Below are positions 1 through 10,385 of a stretch of 64,000 nt of DNA, one piece after another. Positions within the stretch are counted from its first letter, which is position 1. Each line of letters begins with the position of its first letter. A program made the translations under genes and the position numbers. The notes under the pieces were generated by a model. The model worked only from the letters and a program-made list of their open reading frames with translations, did not search any database and had not been told where the DNA came from. This DNA comes from Callorhinus ursinus (taxonomy: Eukaryota; Chordata; Mammalia; Carnivora; Otariidae), in the NCBI RefSeq assembly GCF_003265705.1, contig NW_020312785.1:128242024-128306023 (forward strand), given 5' to 3'.

Positions 1-560
1 ATGTTTATAAGGACCTTTAAATACTGAAGCGCTTATTAGGAATCACAAAAACATGTTGACTCAAGGACCATGGTGTTTTTCAAGTCACCATAAAGTGAGC
101 GGGATAAATCAATATACTGGATTTTTAGAGTGGTAATCAGAGGCCACCTCCATTGCCTCTTTTGAAGTAGAAAAGGGACAAGCCACACTCATATTAAATG
201 TGGATAAAACACAGCTTGCCCAAATCTCCCTTCATTCCTTCAGGTCCTCCCTAGACTGACCCTCCACCGGATGTAGGCACTATGGTCGGTGCTGGGACTA
301 CACAGATAGATTATACTTTTCCTCAGGGAGTCAAATGATAGTGGGGGCAGCCACATAAACCAACAATTACCATACAGTGTGATAAGTATTTAAAAATTAA
401 AGTTAGCTAACCCAGATTATGGGATGGAGCTGCAGGGAGAGGAAACAAAAGTGGAAGGTTTAGGGGAAACATTCCAAAGGAAAAGACATCTGAGCTTAGT
501 CTCCACCCTAGAGTGGCAGAGAGGCAGGGGAAGCCACAAGTGGTAAGAGGAGGAATGATG
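1..560. repeat. Ancient interspersed repeat remnant, L2/MIR age
   Basis: The stretch around 265-560 (a GGCACTATG..GTGCTGGGACTAC block, an AACAATTACCATACAGTGTGATAAGT block, then a CATCTGAGCTTAGTCT block) has the organisation of a very old mammalian LINE-2-age repeat. No coding capacity or target duplication survives. Bases 1-264 show nothing I can assign. Family assignment is from memory of consensus wording and is uncertain. Confidence 0.35.
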
Positions 561-1258
561 GGAAGATGGAAGGATGGAAGGGCAGGGAAGTATTTTTTTG
601 TCTTTAACTCAAAGTGTTTTATTTGTGTAACTGCATTCCAAGGAACTCTGGAAGCATGAGAGTAGACAGAGGTCATGGGGGATAACACCTGATTTATTCC
701 AGAAAACCTCAGCTCCTGTTAACCATGACCACAGCCCTGGTAGTTGAACCCAGGGCTCCACCTGTCTACCCTCCTGGATTAGCCTCTTGCCACTCCCCTC
801 TGTTTGTGAAGCTGACTGTATCTCACATCTAGATGATTCCACAGTAGACTAGGTTGCCCCCCGGAATTTCTTCCTACAGAAGTTATCTGCAGAGGAACAG
901 TGCATTCTAGGTGGCAAAATGCAAAACCCCCTCAGTAAATTCTAACAACACCTATTTTGGGAGCACCAATCAACAACACCTCTGTTTTTGTTTGTTTGTT
1001 TTCAAAAAAATCATAATTCAGAACCTACTTTAAGACTTCTCTAAAAGCAATTCCTATTTCAGTTTGTTACACACATCCCAACTCTGAATCCACTATTCCA
1101 GGAGTCCATTATACATTGGGCCCAAGGTGAAAGTCTTCTTCCAAACTGGAAGTTTGTTTTCCCTGGTAGATTTGGTAAGTTTGAAATTTTCCCAATTTTA
1201 TTTGATCTCATTTGCAGATGATCAACCAGAAAATAGTTCTACCTGGGTGTTTATTAAA
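561..1258. other. Unassigned ancient sequence
   Basis: No ORF with recognisable protein content, RNA gene or clear repeat family was seen. It is mixed-composition mammalian non-coding DNA, with a purine-rich patch near 540-600. Confidence 0.5.
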
Positions 1259-1268
1259 ACATTGCAGA

Positions 1269-1468
1269 GGGGCGCCTGGGTGGCTCAGCTGTTGAGCGTC
1301 TGCCTTCCGCTCGGGTCATGGTCTCAGGGTCTTGGGATTGAGCCCCGCATTGGGCTCCCTGCTCAGTGGGAAGCCTGCTTCTCACTCTCCCACTCCCCCT
1401 GCTTGTGTTCCCTCTCTCGCTGTGTCTCTCTCTGTCAAATAAAATAAATAAAATCTTTTTTTAAAAAA
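1269..1468 (+). mobile_element. SINEC (tRNA-Lys-derived carnivore SINE), full length
   Basis: The head carries RNA polymerase III box A- and box B-like words inherited from tRNA (TGGCTCAGCTG and GGGATTGAGCCCC), followed by a CT-rich region, AATAAATAAAATC and an A-rich tail. The target-site duplication ATTGCAGAGG lies at 1261-1270 and 1469-1478, showing LINE-mediated insertion. The tail includes the CCCCCTGCTTGTGTTCCCTC block typical of a younger arctoid subfamily. Confidence 0.95.
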
Positions 1469-1478
1469 ATTGCAGAGG

Positions 1479-2770
1479 CTACTAATGAATGGAGACTCCT
1501 AGAATAGTTCCTGAGAATGATGCTATCAGCCTTATGTCCCAAGAGCTGCATTAAGTGCCCTGTAGGCTCACCAGCTAATTGACTCTTCCTGTCACCCCTG
1601 CTTCTTCCCTTCAAGTTCAAGGGAGTCTCTTATTATAAATAGTTATCACAAAACTCCCCTTTTATTACTCTGTTCTTAGATCTTTTCAGTGAAAAAATAT
1701 TGGAAAACTGTAGGACTTAGGTGTTTTGTGAAGGTGGGCATATCAGATCTTAGTGTTAAAAAGCTTTGGAAATTTCCTCAATTAAAATAACAACTAGATG
1801 TCAATGTCAATATCTTCTAACCCAATAGTCTGGATGACGACATTCTATTCACTGTTTAATTAAGATTGATTTGGCCACCAGGGAACCTCTGATATGTATA
1901 GTGGTTCTCTCCATTCTCACCAGACAAGGTCAATCACAAAGAAAATGATACTTTAACATTTCATTGCTCCTCCCAAACCACTTCACATAAATCACAAATT
2001 TTTGCCAGTCACTTCTGAAATTAACTAGGAAACTAGGGAACATAGACCACACAGAAAGACCTAGAGATGTTTGTTCCAATATCACAGGAACAAAAAGAAA
2101 CAAAAAAGAGCAATGTTAAAATGGGATATTGCCAAAACAATTTTTAAATAAGATGACATCTGACTATCCAAAAGAAGAAAAAGTAATAAATGATTCAGAG
2201 TTAGGAGGAAAAATGTCATTTTGGAAGCACTGAGCTCCCTAGTTAAGCAACTCCAGACTGAAACTGGGATATAATTACCTCTAAGAAGTTAACTCAAATG
2301 GCTTCTACTAGGACTGTATTCAAAAGTGATTTTATAGCTCCAATCTGGATTCACTTCCAGAAAAGTCAAAGATGACTCAAGGCATATCTGATTTGATTTT
2401 TCCACTAATGAAATTTTTGTGATTTCATGAAAGAAATGTAAGAGAGTTTAATACGATGCATGCAGAGAAACAATATGTAAAATTCAGCATGTAAATCACA
2501 AGACCTTCAGTTTTACCACAAAAATTGCAGTATCCCCTTTACATAAGACTATGAATCTTGGATTGGGGATGATACAATTTTTGTCTATCAAGATATATAC
2601 ACTGACCTGAAAATTACACTATCATTTTATACCTGCTTAAGTGTGGCTTAAATCACAGCTAATCACAGAGGGTTATAGTAATTAGAAATCTTAGATAATC
2701 ATTTCTTCCACCCTTTGATGACAGGAAGAAACTGAGATCCAGAGAAGCCCATCAAAATCTTTTACTAGCT
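1479..2770. other. Unassigned AT-rich sequence with a possible MIR trace
   Basis: No gene is visible. Near 2715-2750 a GATGACAGGAAGAAACTGAGATCCAGAGA-like run recalls a reverse-strand MIR end, but it is too short to call. The rest is unassigned. Confidence 0.4.
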
Positions 2771-2866
2771 TCCTCCTCCTCCTCCTCCCCCTCCCCCTCC
2801 CCCTCCCCCTCCTTTCCCACTTCCCCTCCTTCTCCCTTCTTCCTTCTCCTCCTCCTCTTCCTCCCA
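2771..2866. repeat. CT-rich microsatellite (CCT)n/(CCCCCT)n
   Basis: An uninterrupted pyrimidine tract of CCT triplets passes into CCCCCT hexamers and then decays into CTTCTCC variants. On the other strand it is a polypurine tract. It is a simple repeat and not coding. Confidence 0.9.
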
Positions 2867-2929
2867 ATTACTCCTCAGCTCACAACCCAATCTGAGTTCT
2901 GCCTACCATAGGAACTCTTCTCCCCAGTA

Positions 2930-3900
2930 ACATGAATGCCTACTCTCTCTGTCTTGAAAACTTTCTTCCCTTCACTCAACACATCAGGCCCCTGATTCTC
3001 TTGATAACTCTGATAATTTTGCCTTAGAATGTCCTCTTCTTCTACCTTCAGCTTAAATGTTAACTGTCAGGGCTCTGTCACAAATCCTCTTTTCTTCCTG
3101 TCTACATACTCTAGGCAAATGCAACTCCTCCTAACACTAATTCCCAAATCTCCATCTTTACCCCAACCTTTCTCCAGAGCATCAGTCCCCTGTCTCCCAG
3201 TGCCTACTTGACATCTGCCTACTTATCTCACAGATTTCTCAAACTCAGCTTGTCCTGAATTGATGGAATTCTTCTCCCCACCTCAAATCCACTCTCTTCC
3301 TCCTGGGTTCCCTAAATTAGAAAATAACCTTTCAGTCTCCCAAGTCAGAAATCTATGTGGCATCCTAAACTCCACCCTTCCTTCTCTTCTTCAACCCCAA
3401 CATTCAGTAAGTCAATGAGTCTTATACATCTTATTTGTTAAATGTTTCTCAGCTCTGTCCATTTATCTCCAACTCAACTGCCTCCATCCTAGACCAAGCC
3501 ACTGCATTAGCCTCCTTACTGGCCTCTTCCTTCAACTTAAGTCATTGTCCAACACATCTTCTTCAGAGAAGCAAAAAGATCTTTCTTGTACTTTCATGGC
3601 TAAAACCCTTCCATTGTCCCCAGTGCTCTTAAAACATGCTCACATTCTAACATAAGTGTCAAGGTTCTGTGTTGTCTTGCTTCTTTTCTCCAACAGGCAC
3701 AGTGTCTGCCTCAGTCATTCTCAAATGTAGCTTTTTTATGCATCCATTTCCCCAGGAAGCTTTCAAAGGTATATGCAAATGCACACATACACATATAACC
3801 TAAAGTTCAGTTATGTGCTGTAACCTGGCTTGTTTTCTTTAGCTGCTGTGCCTTCACTTTGTACTAATTCTGCCACATCACCAGGATTGAGTTGTTAATT
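2930..3900 (+). repeat. LINE-2 (L2) remnant, plus strand
   Basis: The order of words is that of the L2 3' half: a CATCCTAAACTCCACCC block, then CATCCTAGACCAAGCCACTG, TTAGCCTCCTTACTGGCCTC and AAAACCCTTCCATTGTCCCC. It is heavily diverged and no long ORF survives. Edges are approximate. Confidence 0.5.
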
Positions 3901-4824
3901 TCTGCACACATGCTAAAGGACCAGAAAAATAATTATTGGTTTCTAGAAATACAGCAGCTATTCCTGTTTTCTCTTTTGACACTTCTCTTGATGCCTAAGT
4001 CCTACGAAACAGACCCTTCCACAGAAGGGGTCTTTTGCTAAAGGAAACATCTGACATCTTTTTAAGACATGCAAGTGCCACAGGGAACAGGAAATAGAGA
4101 GAAGATGAGAGAAGCAGTATCCCTCTCTATGACAACTTATCCATGCCCGACAACAGCAGTCTTAACATCACAATTAAACCAACTTCAAATTGCCAATGTC
4201 TTGCCAAGTACCTCTTGGGGAAAAAAGCAGTTGTTTAAGAAAATATACTAATGGTTCTAAAGGATAATACTTTTAAGAATCATCAAGAAAGCTTTTGTAA
4301 AATATCTATGTTCTAGTATGATCCCTGGGGCTCTGATTCAGTAGGTTCTAGATTACGCTAGAGCATATATATTTTTAAAGCCTCACAAGGTAATTATGAT
4401 GCACAAAACATTTAAGAACAGCTGCAATATACATTTGCAATAAACCTATAGAAAATGTACTCATATAGTCCTCCACTCTGTCAGTTTTCTGCAATTGCCT
4501 TAAATTTCAGAAAACATCAGGATGCCAGACTGACCAGACAAAGCTGTCAGGGATAACAATCCACAGCTAATCCCTCCTTCATTTGGGGAAAACAGGAAAA
4601 GCTAGGATGTAACTCTGTGAAACAAATAAAAATCCATGCCACGAAAAAGGAGAGGAAGAAAACAAATCAAGATGGTAACTATCCTTGTTTCTGTTGACAG
4701 AACAAATAGATGATTTTTCCATTCTTTTTATAAAGTATGCAGATGTTTTTAAAATGCATGTTTTAAGGAACATTATAGGTATTTCTCAAAAATTTTAAGA
4801 ATATATTGTTCTTATGGTGAATAA
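3901..4824. other. Unassigned non-coding sequence
   Basis: No gene or clear repeat was recognised. The short ORFs here are composition-driven and have no family resemblance. Confidence 0.5.
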
Positions 4825-4945
4825 TAAGTCTTTGGACTGACATATTTGGGATCATATGTTTGCTCTGTCACTTTCTAGCTATATAATAGTGAGCAATTTG
4901 CTTACTTCTTCTGAACCTGTTTCCTCTGTTGTAAAAATCAGGAAA
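4825..4945 (+). repeat. MIR SINE fragment
   Basis: The core reads TTTGCTCTGTCACTTTCTAGCTATATAATAGTGAGCAA and then CTTCTGAACCTGTTTCCTCTGT, in the order of the MIR core (CACTTACTAGCTGTGTGACC, then CTCTGTGCCTCAGTTTCCTC). Both ends are decayed. Confidence 0.6.
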
Positions 4946-6697
4946 AGGGAAAGTTCTCTAGTGAATCAAACTGGCCCACAGATGTCTGTGGAAGAATGGT
5001 GACTTACAGGCAGAGGAGGAGGAGAATGGTGGGCAAATCAGAGGTGTGGATGGATAGAGGCACTTTCTGGGAAAGGCTGAAATGCACTCTGTTTTAGGAG
5101 GGGCTGAAACTAGAGACCGAATAAAAAAACAACAACGAAACCTGTAACTGCTCAACGTGTTAACTCTGGTTACACAGGGCAGGCCTCAGCCCCTGGCACA
5201 GTTTGTGCATCAGGGCAAAGCAGACGGTGGGGGATGGGAAATGTTTTCAAAGCGCTTAAAAACATCAGTCACTTAAATGTTCAGATTTCACCAGGAGGAG
5301 TTAATTCAACAACCAGGAAAACCAAAACACTAAATGGGACCTAGAGAACTTCAGTTTGAACACATCAGGGATATCTCCAAACACACCGGTATCATGAAGA
5401 GTGGGCCAAATCCCACAAGAAATGGAGAAGTTGAGAAAGATGGCTGAAATTCAGAAGTCAGTGCTGAACTTTGGGTTAATGCTTAATCATTTTTATTCTG
5501 AGTTGTATCAAACTGGTCAGATGTGAAGAAAATTATTTCATATGTATGTAAAACTTCTAGCGGATACTAAGAAGTCAAAAAGTGTTCTATTTTCCTTACC
5601 ACACTGTTTATCAGTTAAGTGACCAGTTGTCCTGGAGAACAAACTCTTACCCTTCCACCTCGCTAAACACTTTTTTAAAAATAAACAAGAATACCAGTCC
5701 ATGGTATGGAGATTCCAAAGACTCTTTGTGACCCCTCCTGATACTTTAACAACCCTCATCTGTAGTGCTAGCTTCTGACAGCATTAAATCTCAAAGGCTT
5801 CAAGAGACATTTATTTCTTCTTGTCTGTCATAGGAGAAGATGGAGAATGAAGGTCACAATCTTCTGCATAATAGTCCTCTAATATGTAGAGATAGCCAAT
5901 CATTGGGGCAGCCACCCAGCAAATCATAGATCAGTGCAAAGCACATACAGAGAAAGGTTTGATCTTTTGCCTTATTCATGATCTCTCCTGGGGAGCTAGT
6001 ACAGTACAGGGCTCTAGGCTTCCTTAGAGTTATTTAAACAGTGTTTCGTACACATTATGCTGAACATCCCTATGGTATTGGGGTTATCTACTCAATGCCC
6101 CTCTCTTAGAAACTGTCTGTCTCCCCCATCAGCACAACAGAATCCAGAACTGCTATCTTATAAGGTCACCTGAACAGCTGACTCCAGGAGTAGCTGCCTA
6201 GGCAAACTGGGCCAGTGGGTCCCTTCTCCAAGACTTGGGACAATAAAAAAAAAACTGATAATAGTCTCTCTTTGGTCTTCTGATATTTCATGGTTTCCAT
6301 TATATAAGATGAAGCTATGAAGAGTGAGATGCAGAGGCAGGGATAGAGAAGCCTTCAAATCCCTGGTTCCAGCTGCCTGAGGTCTAGCTGCATTCCTGCT
6401 CTTTCCAAAACCTATGCTGTCTAGATCCTTTGACTCCATGAGACACCCCATTATCTTTCCTTTGTTGTTGTTTTGTTGTTTTTTAAGCTAGTCTGTGTCC
6501 ATTTCTGTTGCATACATCCTAAAGAAACTAAACTAATGCTTAATAGTTGAGCTTACTGTCTTAGAAGTTTTCTAAGTGAAAAATAGACTACATAAGAATC
6601 ATTTAGTCTGATCCTATTTTTAATCTCCTCTGGAAGTATTTCCAACCACCCAACCAAGCATATTGGCACTGCGTGTTATCATTTACATACTACAATG
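4946..6697. other. Unassigned non-coding sequence
   Basis: No protein family, RNA gene or transposon was recognised over this 1.75 kb. Antisense ORFs up to 97 codons (for example 6158-6451) have no recognisable content. Confidence 0.5.
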
Positions 6698-6775
6698 CAG
6701 TATAGCAGTTAAGAACCTGAACTCTAAAACCAGACATCCCAGCATTGAATCCCAGCTCCACTTATATAGTGGATC
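6698..6775 (+). repeat. MIR, 5' part, split by a later insertion
   Basis: AGCAGTTAAGAACCTGAACTCTAAAACCAGACATCCCAGC..TTGAATCCCAGCTCC matches the tRNA-derived head of MIR. The element stops at about 6775 and resumes at 7172 with the next part of the MIR consensus, so about 400 bp was inserted into it. Confidence 0.75.
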
Positions 6776-7171
6776 CTGTGACCTGCCACCCAGATCCCTC
6801 TACAGAAATAAGAAATTTATTCTATTCCCCCACCTGCTGGGAGTGGTGCCAGCAGACCAGTCTCCAGGAATGGTCCTCTATTGAAAACAGCTGCCTCACC
6901 CAAAGTCATAATCCCTTTCCAGGCACAACTTGCATAATATAAAGGCCATTGCCCTCATCCTGTTTCTGGAAAAATATGTAGGGCCATCCTTGCTCCAGAA
7001 CCCCTCATGGGGTTGACTGGAGCCTTTTTTGAGGTTGCATCACACTTCAACTTCTCCTTCTACCCAATCCTGCTTCCTTCTCTGCCTCCTGGGTGTTGAT
7101 TCTGAGAGCAAGCCCTGATAAACCTCCTGCATACAAATCTCCATGCCAGAGTCTGCTTCCTGTGGCACCCA
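6776..7171 (+). mobile_element. Solo LTR-like insertion inside a MIR (ERVL LTR16-like, tentative)
   Basis: The insert lies exactly between two halves of a MIR. Its end (CCCTGATAAACCTCCTGCATAC, CCATGCCAGAGTCTGCTTCC, CACCCAACCTGCAAC) resembles the 3' end of old ERVL-class LTRs such as LTR16. There is no internal retroviral sequence, so it would be a solo LTR. The class is tentative; insertion into the MIR is directly visible. Confidence 0.4.
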
Positions 7172-7345
7172 ACCTGCAACTCACTTGCTGTGAGACCTCG
7201 TGCCTCAGTTTCATCATCTATAAAATAATGTTAATAATATGACCTATTTCACAGTAATATCATGAAAATTAAATGAATTAATGTATATAAAGTGCCTAGA
7301 ATGGAACAGCATCTGGCATATGGCAAGTGCTATTTAACTCAGCTA
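7172..7345 (+). repeat. MIR, 3' part
   Basis: It continues the MIR from 6775: a CTGTGAGACCT..GCCTCAGTTTCATCATCTATAAAAT run, then ATTAAATGAATTAATGTATATAAAGTGCCTAGAA, then GGCATATGGCAAGTGCTATT, in consensus order. Confidence 0.75.
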
Positions 7346-7425
7346 CTCATATATTTACCACACGGTAGCAAATTGACTCATTTCTTTTTATACAACTTAA
7401 ATTGGTTATTAAGATTAAACAAATT

Positions 7426-7621
7426 GGGGCGCCTGGATGGCTCAGTTGGTTAAGTGACTGCCTTCGGCTCAGGTCATGATCCTGGAGTCCTGGGATCGAG
7501 TCCCATATGGGGCTCCCTGCTCAGCGGGGAGTCTGCTTCTCCCTCTGACCCTCTTCCCTCTTGTGCTCTCTGTCTCTCATTCTCTCTCTCTCAAATAAAT
7601 AAATAAAATCTTTAGAAAAAA
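7426..7621 (+). mobile_element. SINEC, full length, 15-bp target duplication
   Basis: The head GGGGCGCCTGGATGGCTCAG is followed by box B GGGATCGAGTCCC, a CT-rich body and a short AAATAAATAAATAAAATC tail. A perfect duplication AAGATTAAACAAATT lies at 7411-7425 and 7622-7636. Confidence 0.95.
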
Positions 7622-7636
7622 AAGATTAAACAAATT

Positions 7637-8334
7637 TCTGAGGGACCCTAACTTTGAACAGAAAGAAGTTCAGGAGTACAAGACCCCTGAATCTAACATT
7701 TCCTTCCTGACTTGGTTCATCAAAAGTCCAAGTATGTAGGCCTTCAGGTCTCACAGAAGGAGATTCATCTATTGACTAGAGTTTGTGTGCCTGAGAAAGG
7801 GCAATGGGGGTTAGCCTTGGAGCCTGATCTTTACCAATCTGTTGTTTTTGTAAGTGGTGCTTTGTACTTGTGCCCAAAGGTGCTGGTGATGAGTGTGTTG
7901 CTATAAAACTAGACATAAAACATGTGAAATGGAGCCTAAATCATAAATGCAAAAATTGTAACAGCAGGTTAGATTTTATGACTCTAATTTGTCTTAAATT
8001 GACATATAATATTGCTCTTGGCATCACTTGGAGTGCTGTATGCAAATCAAAGGTAAATATGTGCCCAGATAATTAAATTTAGTTCTGCAGTGAGGTCAAT
8101 ATTGATAACTGAGCACTAGTCATAATTCTTGATGAAGGGATAAATTTTCTTTTTATTATTCTGTTGTGAAAGATAAATAACATATTGTACATTTGCATAC
8201 ACCTAGAAAGTAATTAATTGAATATTTCAATGTAAGTTTCACATGAATCCGAGGCAAAAAACAGAAATGGAGGTTCTGTTAAGGAAAAGAGTCAGGATCT
8301 GGGCCACACACAATTTTCCCTCCCAACCTCATGT
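7637..8334. other. Unassigned non-coding sequence
   Basis: Short ORFs at 7712-7906 and 7870-8076 overlap in different frames and have no recognised relatives. I see no gene or repeat family. Confidence 0.45.
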
Positions 8335-8700
8335 CTTTGTCAACTTCTTCCTCTGCCTCGATTGCTCATACCCCAGCTCTGCACATCAGTAGCTCCTTCT
8401 TGTCACTCAAACCTTTGCTTAAAGATCTCTCCTTAAAGATGCCCTGACCAACCTAAAATGAAGAAAATACCCAAAAACTTTTTATCACATTCCCTTAATT
8501 TTCTACAGATTCTTCATCACCATTAGTTTTTATTTTTTATTTATCCAGTCGATTATTGTCTGTTTTCCCTACTAGAATGTATGTTTTAAGAGAACTGAGA
8601 CCTTGACTGTCTCTGTCCCCAGGAAATACTCAGTGCCAAAAGTAGTGCTCTGCCTAAAATAGGAGGTCAGCAAAAATTTGTTAAATGAATGAACAAGCAG
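8335..8700 (+). repeat. L2 3' end, plus strand
   Basis: This is the terminal L2 block in order: TCTTGTCACTCAAACC, GATGCCCTGACCAACC, TTATTGTCTGTTTTCCCTAC then TAGAATGTATG, and a terminal GTTAAATGAATGAAC. It is non-coding 3' sequence. Confidence 0.75.
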
Positions 8701-8764
8701 CAGTCACTAAAAAGTAGACAAGTCTCAAGCCAAACCAAACTGATAAAGAAATGTACACATTAAA

Positions 8765-8985
8765 TAAGTCAGCCTTGCTCTGGGCACTATGCTAGCCACC
8801 TTCATGTGTGTTATCTTACTTAATCTAATCTATATCTCTCTCAGCAGATTGTATTGATAAACCCAAATGTCTCTTAGTCAATAAAAGAAAAATTCAAGTG
8901 AGTTAAGTAATTTGCCCAAGTCAAACTGCTAATAAATGCAAAGCTACGTCTGTTTGTAGGACCCATCCTCTTCCTACAATCACAC
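8765..8985 (-). repeat. MIR remnant, minus strand
   Basis: CTGGGCACTATGCTAG..TTATCTTACTTAATCTAATC and AAGTAATTTGCCCAAGTCAAACTGCTAATAAATGCAAAGC match reverse-complement MIR words. The central GATGAGGAAACTGAGG word is replaced by a diverged run. Confidence 0.55.
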
Positions 8986-9732
8986 TGGTTTGCTATCAGA
9001 TCGTTCTTCTTCATTTCCCTTTTTAATTGGCAATGGAAAATAGGTATTCATGATCAAAATAATGTATCATATGCTAACAAAATTTCTCAGATGTCAGCTG
9101 TATTTTCTGCAAAAAACTACCAATTCTCTGCTCTTCATACTAATCAAGGAGAAAAAAATATTTGTATAGTAATAAAAGTTTAACAATAAAAATGTATTTC
9201 ATACTTATTTTTGGAAAAGAGACAAATAAATGTTTACCTTGTTGAGCTAACTTGTCTTTTGGCAGAAGCTTGGAAACAGGCAGCCTGGAATCATTCTCTT
9301 TCTCCTTTCCTCCTCCCCCTCTTGCTCCTTCTCATTCTCTCTCTCTCACACACACAATAATATTGCTCTTGGATTTCATGTCATATCACATAAATACTAT
9401 CTTATATAATCTGGGAACCATGGGCAAGAGATTTAGCATCTGTGTACTTTAGTTTTGCCCTCTATACATAACCCATGTGCTCCCAAATTTCCCCACATGT
9501 GGGGGGATGTTGGAGAAGAAAGAATATTTGTGAACCATTCCAGAGTTCCCTAAAGTAAAAAGATGGCCATTCTCCATAGATGAATTTCATTGATTCTCTG
9601 GGATGTAGAAAATACACCAGACTTTCACAAATAGTACCATTTTTATCTTTTGGCCCACAACACATGAAAAGAGGGGATTGTACCAGATGGCCTGTAACAT
9701 CCCTGCCAGCTCTAACCTCCCAGGAATCAATA
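8986..9732. other. Unassigned non-coding sequence
   Basis: No gene was recognised. There is a short CT/CA-rich tract near 9298-9356. The 104-codon antisense ORF at 9462-9776 overlaps the MIR edge and has no protein-family features. Confidence 0.45.
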
Positions 9733-9923
9733 AGCAGAGTGGAAAGAACACAGGATTTGAAGTAAAACATACCCAAATGGTAACAGTGAATCTCTCTGAA
9801 CCTCTATTATTCTATAAAGTTGACATAATAAATTTACTTCTCAGAGTGGTTATAAAGACTAGTACTTAGGCACTTCATACAAGGACTAGTACATACATAC
9901 TTTAAATGGTGGCCATTATGATT
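9733..9923 (+). repeat. MIR remnant, plus strand
   Basis: GAGTGGAAAGAACACAGGATTTGAAG, then TCTCTCTGAACCTCTATTATTCTATAAA, then GAGTGGTTATAAAGACTAGTACTTAGGCACTTCATAC follow MIR order. Its 3' end is interrupted by the MLT1 LTR. Confidence 0.55.
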
Positions 9924-10380
9924 ATTATGGGTTGAATTGTGTCCCCAAAAAAAGATACATTGAAGTCCCAACCCTAAATACCTCAGAATGTGACCTTACC
10001 TTACCTTTGCAGAGGTAATCAAGTTAAAATGAGGTCATTAGGGTGGGCCTTAATCCATTATGACTGGTGTCCTTATAAAAACAAGAGGAAATTCAGGCAC
10101 AGAGACAGACATGAGCACAGGGAAAATGTTGTGTGAAGATAAAAGCAGAGATTGGAAGTGATACATCTACAAGCCACGGAACACCACAGATTGCCAGCCA
10201 CCACCAAAATCTAGGTGAGAGGAATGGAACAAATTCTCCCTGACAGCTCTTGGAAGGAACCAACCTTGCCAAAACCTTGATCTTGGTATTCTGGCCTCCA
10301 CAACTGTGAGACAATAAATTACTGTTGTTTAATCCACTCAGTTTGTGGTACTTTGTTACGGCAGCCCTAGCAAACTAAGA
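9924..10380 (+). mobile_element. Solo LTR of the MLT1 (ERVL-MaLR) group
   Basis: This is an old non-autonomous endogenous retrovirus LTR. Diagnostic words in order are TTATGGGTTGAATTGTGTCC, GAAGTCCCAACCCTAAATAC, TGTGACCTTACC, GGTGGGCCTTAATCCATTATG, CTGGTGTCCTTATAAAAACA (promoter-like TATAAAA), GAGACAATAAATTACTGTTG (AATAAA) and ACGGCAGCCCTAGCAAACTA. A short duplication ATGATT flanks it (9918-9923 and 10380-10385). No gag/pol/env sequence accompanies it, so it is a solo LTR. Confidence 0.8.
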
Positions 10381-10385
10381 TGATT

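Noticed and set aside
1269..1345. tRNA-like heads of the SINEs as possible tRNA genes
   Set aside because: Box A and B words are present, but the cloverleaf is not maintained and each head continues into the SINE body and A-tail with target duplications.
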